Source: Pseudopyrenochaeta lycopersici
Taxonomy: Eukaryota; Ascomycota; Dothideomycetes; Pleosporales; Pseudopyrenochaetaceae
Assembly: GCA_003313425.1 (NCBI GenBank)
Contig: NHZP01000071.1
Span: 186,001-250,000, forward strand
DNA length: 64,000 bases
Direction: 5' to 3'
The notes under the pieces were generated by a model. That model saw nothing but the letters and a program-made list of their open reading frames with translations, did no database searches and was not told the DNA's origin. Shown piece by piece: positions 56,101 to 64,000 of the stretch; within the stretch, counting starts at the first letter, position 1; each line of letters opens with the position of its first letter. The position numbers and the translations under genes are program-made.

Positions 56101-58950
56101 GATTCTTTTCTAGCTCTTAAGTTAGGTTATAGTACCCCTCCTATTTTATATAGAACTTATTATATTAATTTTATAAGCGCTTATCTTAGATATTTTTAAT
56201 TACCTATTTAAGGTAGTCTTCTTATAAGTTATTATCTTATATAATAACAGTAGTAGGGTTTAAGTTATTAGTTTATTATAATAGGAAGGGGTCTTTAGCA
56301 GCTAGTCTTAGCTTCTCTATATAGTACAATTTAGTTCTTTATAGTATATAAAGCTTAACCTAATAGGGGTCTTGTACGCAGGCGACTTAGTACTTCTTAC
56401 TTTTCTAGTTAAGTTTCTTACTTCTGCGTGTAGTTTGTACGTGCCTAAGGTCTAACTATACCTAGTCTCTAACCTTATACTTAGGAGCTAGGCGACGTGT
56501 CTTATTCGCCTATACTTCCTATTATTATTAAGCGTGTGTTATAGCTAAGATAGCCTAGTTAGTAGCTTATTTTAGCGTTTATATAATACTTTCTACTTAT
56601 TTACTAGGGGGTGTTACTCTATTAAGTAGGTTGCTGCTAGCTAATTTTTTAGGTAGCTCTAAGAAGGGCGGGTTTGGATAGCTGTATAGATAGAAGAAAG
56701 GAGTAACGCCTGTAGAGGAGTTTATATAAGTATTTAGTATTAGCTTAAGGATTAGGTATAGTGTTACTTAGTTATTCTAGTCGTAGTTATAAAAGATTTA
56801 ACTAACTGCTTTAATATTACTATTCGCGCGTTCTGTAGTACCGTCTGTTTGTAGGTAGTAGGCTGTTAACAGGTTCCTCTGTACTCCTAAGAGTTTGCAG
56901 ATTTTTCCCTATAGTTTGCTTATAAATTGCGTGCCCCTGTCTAATATAATAGACCTAGGGAGCCTGTAGTAGCAGAAGACTTCTTGTATAAATACTTAGG
57001 CTATATTATCTGCTTTAATTATCTTAAGTAGGATTAGTATTACGCCTTTACCTAGGCGGTCTTTAACTACTATTAAGTTAGTGCAGCTAGACAACAGTAG
57101 TAGACTAGTAATAAAGTTAACTATTAAGTCTTACTACGTACAACTAGGTACTAGTAACAGGCGTAGGTATCCGTGCTTACTGTCTCTCTACGGGGTGCTT
57201 TATCTATATAAGCTGCAATTCCGTATAAATTAGCGGACGTTTTCACTTATACCTGGCCAGTACTAGGTACTAGCTAGCGTGCAGTACGTTTCTTCTCTTC
57301 CTAGGTAACCTGTTTGCACAGCTAGATGTGCTTACTAGATAATTCCTGTACGAAGAGGTTTATTTTTAGGCACTTAGATCCTAGATCTCTATTAGAGCTT
57401 TCTCTCTAAGTTAATTATGCAATCTCCTAGTAATATAGTAAGTTTCTTTATTATGCTAGGTAGCGACCTAGCACCTAGCTTTATAGCGTTGTAGACTTCC
57501 TAATAGGTTAAGTTATCTTGTATAGCTTAGTCCTAGTGTTTAGTAATTAAGTCCTTAAAGATTAGAGCTTTTAGTAGGGACTTAGCTATAATTAAGCTGT
57601 TAAGGGTTAACGTAGGGGTTTATACAACCTCTATAACTGTTATATCTTACTATTAAGCTAGCACTAATATAATAAACTCTCTGCTTACTAGGTAGCTGTT
57701 GTCTGTTCCTTATAGTAGGTCCTAGTCCCTTCTAGATAGTGCGTCTACTTTAGTGTTCTCCTTGCCTAGATAGTACTATAGCTTTATATTATTAAACTAT
57801 AATAGGTAAACTAACCATTATACGTGTTATTCTATTATCTTTTACTTCTTTATAAAGTACTCTAGGTTCTTATAGTTCGTAATTACTTTAAATTCTTATA
57901 CGCTATAGAGTTCTACGTCCTATTTATTTAGGTATATAATAACTACTAGTAACTTCTTATTATAAATTAGGTAGTTACTCTTATATACTAGAAATTTCTT
58001 TAAGAGGTAAGCTACTATATAAAGGGTTTTCTACTTATTTTCTTATAATAGTACCCTGCCTATAGTAAAGCCTAAAGAGTTATATTCTACTATTATCTAT
58101 TATTTAGGTAAGAAAGTAGTAAAGACTTTATCTACTAAGAATACATCCTTAAGAGCTTAGAAACTCTACTCTTATTCTATATCCTATAAGAATTTCTCTT
58201 CTTTTCTTATAGCTATATAAGAGGCTCTACTAGTTAGAAGAAGTTTAAGATAAAGCGTCTATAAAAGTTAGTAAACTCTAGAAATTTTTATACGCCTTTA
58301 ACTAGTATTAGGGCCCCCTATTCTTAAATAGCTTAGACTTTCTTAAGGTCTATAGATATACTTTTCTATACTTCTAAGATAAAGCTAAAGTACTTTATAC
58401 ACTAAATATTAAACTTATATTTACTTAGTTCTAGGTGTAGTCCTACTTCTTATAAGTAATCTAATACTTTTTATACGTAGGCGTAGTACTAAGAGAAGGA
58501 TCCTTTAGTAAAGATAAAGATATTATCTAAGTATATAGAGGTAAAGTTATCTAAAAAGTCTTATAAGGCCTAGTTAATATACCTCTAGAAGGTACTTAGT
58601 GCATTTACTAAGCTAAAGGGCGTTACTAGCTACTCGTACGATCTAAATCGTATTTAAAACGCAGTTATCTATTCTAATCTTTTACTTATCCTTATCTTAT
58701 AGAATACTGTAGTAATGTCTAGCTTAGTATACTATATAGTTTATCTAATTTAGTTTAACGTCTTACGTATAAGAGGTAGTAGGTAACAGTCCTTCTTAGT
58801 TAGGGCGTTAAGAGCTCTGTAGTCTACACAGAATCGTAGTCCTCCTCCTAGCTTACGTACAAATAGTACAGGTAAGGCTGCTAGTAAGCTACTTACACGG
58901 ATAAACCCTTTATCTAGGAGGTCTAATAGCGTCTTCCTTAGTACTAAGAG
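56100..58950 (-). pseudogene. Element D' RT, RNase H and integrase relic
   Basis: Minus-strand RT reads [20 protein letters not shown] (about 58915-58855) then [19 protein letters not shown] (about 58855-58800), YTKLDITTVFYKIRI (about 58725-58680), SIYLDNIFIFTKG (about 58540-58505) and FLEFTNFYRRFI (about 58275-58240). The pattern DKGFIRxSxSPAxxPVLFV is classic gypsy. The second Asp of YLDD is Asn. RNase H and integrase follow in order; the integrase C-terminus with a KVGDQVWLDL-type motif is clearer in the D fragment at 29185-29220. Confidence 0.82.
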
Positions 58951-59949
58951 TTTATCTCTTAATATTACGTAGAGAGGTCCGTACAGTATCTCTAGCTTCT
59001 GTCTATCCTTCTCTTCTAACTCTATTACGTAGTCTTATTATAGGCCTTACTATAAGGGTAGCTTATTTCCTTCCTTAGGTAGGAACATCTTTAGATAAGG
59101 TCGTGCGTAAGCTAGTAAGGCGTTATATATTTCCTACAGTATTTTCTAGACCTTTAGGCGTAGTGCTTTCTTAATATCCCTTAAGCTTATAGTAAAGATT
59201 TAAGTCTTACTATAGCTTTATCTGTAGTGTCGTACGTAGTGTTAGAAAGCTACAGCTAATACTAGCGTACAGCTAAAGTCTAGGGTAGCGTATTCTGTAC
59301 TACGTACAGTAACCTTATATACTTTTAAGTACAGAAGTTTCTTCTCTACGTTAATAACGCCTTTAATACTCTCTAACTAAGTCTTCTTAAAGATTATATT
59401 ATATTAGTAAGTAGTTAAGGTAACGTACGCAGCTGCGTGCTGCTGTATTCCTCCTACGTCTAATAAAAATTTAGTAACGTATAATACTATACTCTTTTAT
59501 TCGTTTACCCCTTTAATCTTAATAAGGAGGATCTTAATACGTAGTAAGTTTAAGTCTCTTACAAGTTTCTTACTTAATAAATAGTAGGTGTAGTAACTAT
59601 TATTAATTATAGCAGTAGCTAGTTATATAGAATTAATAATAACATTTATAGATATAGGTTTTATAGTTACTAGCTATAGTAAAAGTAACCTTATTATATG
59701 TATAGGGTTTTAGACTTATACAGGCTCTAGCACACAACTTCGTGCTAGAGCTACTCTTTTCCTTTGTCCAAGGAGGATAGGGATTCTGTTACTTATTTAG
59801 TAGTTACAGATGCAATCTTTATAAGTTTTACAGGTTTATTAACCTATCTCGTATAATAGCCTTCTTAGCTGTTTAATAACTTTATTGTACACTAGGCTAC
59901 TTAGTAGTTGTGTAGACTGTACCTTAAACAGGCGCTGTTCTCTTTTCTT

Positions 59950-61000
59950 TCTTCAACCTATTTACGTGTTCCCTAGAATTCTTTTCTAGGTTTCGCATAG
60001 AGCTAGTAAGCTCCTATAGAAGTTATCTAGTCTATCTTATTATTATCTTTTTAAGTTATTAGTTAGCTCTGTGTGTTATACGCGTCGCCTATATAGCTCT
60101 TACTTATAGTAATTCTCTCTATAGCTCTTAAATTTTCCTAGGTTACCCTAGTCTATTATATAAACTCTTTATACGTTTCTCTAAATAGTAGTTAATAACC
60201 TACTTAGGTCCTTAGCAGCTTACTATTTAAGCTGCTCTTAAGATAGTTAATCTTCTAAATATAGCTTACGTTGTCTAACCTAGCTTTAAGGAGCTTAAGG
60301 TTAAACGCTTAGACATAAGGGTTAAATTCTGTTCTTCCTTACTTAGTTATATAGAGGTATTTAAGGGCCTTCTCTCTAGCTGTAGGGTCCTTAAAGAAGT
60401 TATTAAGGTAGGACTATAGCTTAAGGAGGGATAGCGTTGCTAGCCTATTTATAAGGTTTATTATATATAGGCTAAGGGCGTTAAACGCTTAGCCTATCGT
60501 ACGAGTGATAACGTAATTTACTCTGCTATTATCGTCCAGGTAGGCTACACAGTCTCTGTACAGCTTTGCTTAGACCTTTATTTTCTATTAAAGATATTAC
60601 TTATGCGAGCCTTTCTTAAAGACTTCTATATTTAGCAGTCTTAGTTTCCTAATCTCTTATACGGGAGAGTCTTACTATTCTATTAAAAAGGGGGTAGAGA
60701 CCGTGCGTACTGTCTGTGCACTGCTTAATTCAGCAACTAAGTTCTTTAGCTCCTAAACTTAGTTCTATAATAACTTATACAGCTAGCTCTGCTGTTAACT
60801 AGCTAACTTATTAAGGCTGTCTTGTAAGGAGTTAACTGTTGCTAATAGATCTTCTGCTAAGGGTTAGTTATTGCGTGGTTATTAGTAGTTGTGCTGATGC
60901 AACTGGTGTTGCTAAGGTGCGTGCTGGTGCAGCTAGTGTTACTGCTGTCCTAAGGCTCCTGTTATCTGCATCTAGTACTCTTATTGTTATAGCTCGTACG
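59950..61000 (-). pseudogene. Element D' gag relic
   Basis: Minus-strand text shows a helical capsid region (VGYQLLFRETYKEF near 60200-60160) and a knuckle relic near 59945-59905 reading CLRYSLHNYQVAQC. This is a CCHC motif with Cys and His changed to Tyr. It lies between the 5' LTR (61067) and the protease/RT, as expected for gag. The open frame at 60839-61054 on the plus strand is a shadow. Confidence 0.6.
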
Positions 61001-61066
61001 CTTATTAGTTTAAGGGCCCTTAGTGTCCGTCTATTATTTTTTTTAGGTTGTTAATCTTTCTCCTTA

Positions 61067-61314
61067 TGTTATAGGCGAAGAGGCCTAGCTAACGAGTGTG
61101 CATTTGTCCTATACTACAGAAGGAGAAAGATAGAGAAGAGGTTACAGGTATCCTTAGAGGATATATATATGTTCGTACGAGTAAAGAGGGACGTGCCCCT
61201 CTAGCTACTAACTTATAAGAGCTTATAAGAAAAGGGAGCAGAGGAGATTAAGGAGTTCGCTCCCCGTGCGATAGTAACGAAGCCTCTCTTACTTAAAGGG
61301 CGCAGCCCATTACA
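61067..61314 (-). repeat. 5' LTR of element D'
   Basis: 248 bp from TGTTATAGGCGAAGAGGCC to CAGCCCATTACA. It is followed by the CTTTT duplication at 61315-61319. Confidence 0.92.
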
Positions 61315-64000
61315 CTTTTATAAAGGCTAATTAGTCCTGTAGTTCTACTATATTTAGTAAAGAGTATTAATTCTTTATTATAATATTATTAAGTTTCTAG
61401 TAGTTAACGCATAGTCTTAACTTCCTATTCTTTTTTAGTATAAATAATATAGGGTATCCTGCTAGTAACTATAATTCTCTAATAAATCCTTTTTTTAAGT
61501 TTATTTTAATATATTCGCGTAGGGTTTTAAGTTCTTTTTCTAATAAACAGTAAATTAGGCTGAAAGTTAGTTACTTTCCTTGCTATAGGATTATCTCGTA
61601 ATCCTAGAGTTAATATTTAGGCAGTGCTTTTATACTTGTCTCTTCCTAAAAGAGTAACTTATATTCTTTATACTTATTAGGGATTACTAGAGTTACGCTT
61701 TACTCCTTAACTCTAGCTTATTAGTCTAAGGGCCTCTTATTAGTACCTACTAAGTTAGACCCTTATATCTTAAGGTCGTCCTTATTTAAAGTAAGAATTC
61801 CTATTATTAGCTTCTTATTTACCTAGGCACTTAGCTGTAGCGTAGGCTTACTTGTAGTTACGTCTATTCTACAGTATCTAAATAAGAACTTTTTCTTTTT
61901 CTAATCTATCTCTAGACTATGTTCTCTTAACTATAGAAGTCTTAGTATTACGTCGTGTTATAATAGTCTAAAGATGTCTAGGTTAATCGTCTCCCTGTAG
62001 TTCTAGATAATAAGTTATATATTCTGTACCTTATAGGCAATTACGGACTCTAATAGTATTAGTTATCTATTAGCTACTGTTAGTAGATATATTACTAATT
62101 TTAGCGATAGGATAAGGCTAGCTTATTCTATCGCTTGCGCAGAAATATAGCTCTGTTATACTCTAGAATCTACTAGTATCTTTATCTAGCTTCTATTAAG
62201 CTTAATATTTAGTTTAAAGAGTCCTTATACGCCTATTACGTATAAGGTTTATAGTTCTTACTTATTAGTAGGCGCGACTCTAAAAAAGATTCCTCTTAGT
62301 ACCTATTTAGTGTCTTAACGTCTTTATACTTAAGGTAGTTAGAGTTAAGATACGTTTGCTATTACTGCTAATTATACTCTCTATTAAAGACTAGCCGTAT
62401 TGCTATAGTAGCTGCAGGGTTATTATTCCTTAGAAAATAGAGGATAGTCCTCTTATCCTACAGGTAGTTATCGCATTTAACTTTAGGATAAGTATACTAT
62501 TAGTACTTATACTAGTAAAATAAATAAGGAAAGTATTCTTATTCTGTTTTACTTAAATAGTGTATTATGCATAGGTAAGTAGTATAGAAAGACTAGTAGA
62601 CGACGCCGTGTCGCTTATTGCGTGGGTCTATTAGATACTCTAGTACTAGTTTCTGTAGTCCCTAGCGCATAGTGTGTAGGGTCTAAGCTGCTTTAGCGTG
62701 CTTATATATTTCTCAGGCTTCCTCCTCCGTAAGGTGCTAGAGAGGGTTAATATTCTCTTTATTATCCTCATAATGCATTTATTATTTAAGCTAAGTATAA
62801 ATATCTTATTTCTTACTATCTGTAAGCATAATCTTACTATAGGAATTAACTTAAAGATACCCTTATTATACTAGGTTTTTAATCTCTAGTACGTAGAAAG
62901 TATCTTCTTATATTAGTAGTAGTATTATTTAGCGTTATAATACGTATTTAGGGGTCTTAACTACTAGGGGTTCTAGTACCTATGTTTATCTTACTTATTA
63001 AAGTTTCTATAGCGCGTCCCTAACGCTTATAGGTTACTATGCTTTCTTAGCTTTCTCTGCCTACTCTTATATTACCTTTGTATAGTATTTAGGGTAATAG
63101 TAGTATTCCCGCAATATGTCTTACATTACTTATTTAGCTAGAATAATTATACTTATTCCTTATATTATAGCTGCTTCCTATTCTACTAGGGTAAGCGCGT
63201 TAACGTACCGTGCTATGTACATGTATTATACGCGCAGTTAGCAGTTAAGTTCTACTATATCTTTTTCCGCCCCTATAGGCGTTAGTAGCCTTAGGGTTCC
63301 TAGTCAATGTTAGTTCTAGAAATTCTCCCTTTTTTATTCCTTAGTTAGGAGTACTATAGTATTATTAGGGTCTTCCTTAGTATCCTTATAGACTAGGGAT
63401 AAGGGGCCGCTGCTCTCTTTCTCTTTGTTGCTATACTAGGTTCCTAGAATCCCTATCTTAGTAGGTTCCTAGAGAGGTGGCTGTAATATCTCTGTATTAT
63501 AAGTCCCTTCCTCTTAGGTCATAATAACTTCCTATGTTTTATTATTTATTATTTTCTTCTTTTATAGCTAGCATATTAATCTAGTAGGTTACTTTATTCT
63601 TACTCTTATAATCTTTAGCTATATAACCTTTCTTATTACAGTTAAAGCAGATTATTTCTTTATTCTTCTTTCTACTCTTACCTAACTTTCCTTTATTAAG
63701 GTTATCTAGATATATTACCTTAGATCCCCTAGACGTGTAGTATCCTAGGACTCCTTATAGCTAGTATTAGTATTATAGGCGACTATTATTTAACTTATTA
63801 TAATAATCCTTCTAGGGTTTTTTATCTTCTCTAGTTTATCTAAATTATTATCCTTTAAGTCGCATATAGAGCTTATAGAGCTTAACATCTAGTTAGATAG
63901 TTTTATTAATTAAGTCTTCTAGTGTTATAATATTTGTATTAGAGCGCATAAGCTTAGTTTAGACATCTGCTTTTAAGCCCTGTTTATATATTATTTTTAG
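61315..64000 (-). pseudogene. Element A2: start of RT, protease and gag (cut by window end)
   Basis: Continues the family A frame after the D' insertion, corresponding to about 25487-28170 of element A. A zinc-knuckle relic lies near 63660-63610. The window ends inside capsid. Confidence 0.78.

Larger units (their letters stand above)
54591..61314 (-). mobile_element. Complete Ty3/gypsy element 'D'' (6.72 kb) nested in A2
   Basis: 248-bp LTRs at 54591-54838 and 61067-61314 and a 5-bp duplication CTTTT (54586-54590 and 61315-61319) define it exactly; element A shows the unoccupied site near 25487. A pyrimidine run after the left LTR (ctctcctcctcctt, 54841-54854) is the polypurine tract of a minus-strand element. 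Domains in order on the minus strand are gag (about 61000-59950), protease, RT (about 58950-58350), RNase H, integrase (about 57400-56500), a chromodomain-like part (about 56300-56100) and a long 3' tail. Stops are pervasive and the RT box is YLDN. Confidence 0.92.
51149..64000 (-). mobile_element. Second copy of gypsy family A (A2), carrying nested element D'
   Basis: The 3' LTR (51149-51508) is followed by a polypurine tract read on the minus strand and then integrase, RNase H, RT, protease and gag in the same order as element A. The copy is interrupted by a 40-bp LTR remnant (54364-54403) and by element D' (54591-61314). The 5' LTR and gag start lie beyond 64000; the window end corresponds to about 28170 in element A. 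It is closely similar to A throughout but has independent stops, and it lacks element B. Confidence 0.88.

Noticed and set aside
60839..61054. 71-residue plus-strand hydrophobic frame
   Set aside because: Antisense to the gag relic of D'; not conserved in form with a known protein.

Overview
This window is from a filamentous ascomycete fungus. Genes have short introns (48-117 bp) with CTAAC-type branch sites. The gene families are fungal (class I hydrophobin, PTH11-type seven-helix receptor, fungal BTB protein). Most of the DNA is transposon wreckage with the signature of RIP (repeat-induced point mutation): reading frames are full of TAA/TAG at former CAA/CAG/TGG codons, CpA/TpG is depleted and TpA is in excess, while CpG is largely kept. 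Only four host genes can be supported.

Layout. 1-967: 3' end of a Ty1/copia element with its LTR. 969-1943: a Ty3/gypsy gag fragment. 2290-6860 (minus): a long RIP-destroyed frame resembling a repeated fungal protein family with an HG..GPA...RR motif. 7064-15215: gypsy element E, complete with LTRs and TSD, inserted in an older integrase fragment (15221-16528, minus). 16529 to about 29017: gypsy element A (minus), split by gypsy element B (19622-25160, plus). 29018-31077: 3' part of gypsy family D. 31078-31590: a gag-like scrap. 31598-32946: a complete but dead Tc1-type DNA transposon.

33000-50000 is a mosaic of normal-composition islands and pogo/Fot1-like DNA transposons whose ends begin ACGTG, several with a duplicated block inside the inverted repeat. 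The islands hold the hydrophobin (36954-37336), the receptor (40467-41996, minus, eight proposed exons), a small BTB protein (44419-44788) directly next to a pogo relic, and a conserved membrane-anchored protein of unknown function (48283-49236, minus). Two near-complete pogo elements lie at 38393-40250 and 46034-47879.

From 49636 on the window returns to transposons: three successive pogo left ends, then a second copy of family A (A2, 51149 to beyond the window, minus). A2 carries a complete family D element (54591-61314) and a 40-bp LTR remnant with its own target duplication.

The genes do not form a pathway. The layout is that of an AT-rich, RIP-affected, gene-poor accessory region with surface/sensing-type genes (hydrophobin, receptor) in small islands. 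All reading was by eye. Domain boundaries in RIP-damaged elements are approximate; LTR, TIR and TSD coordinates were read directly.
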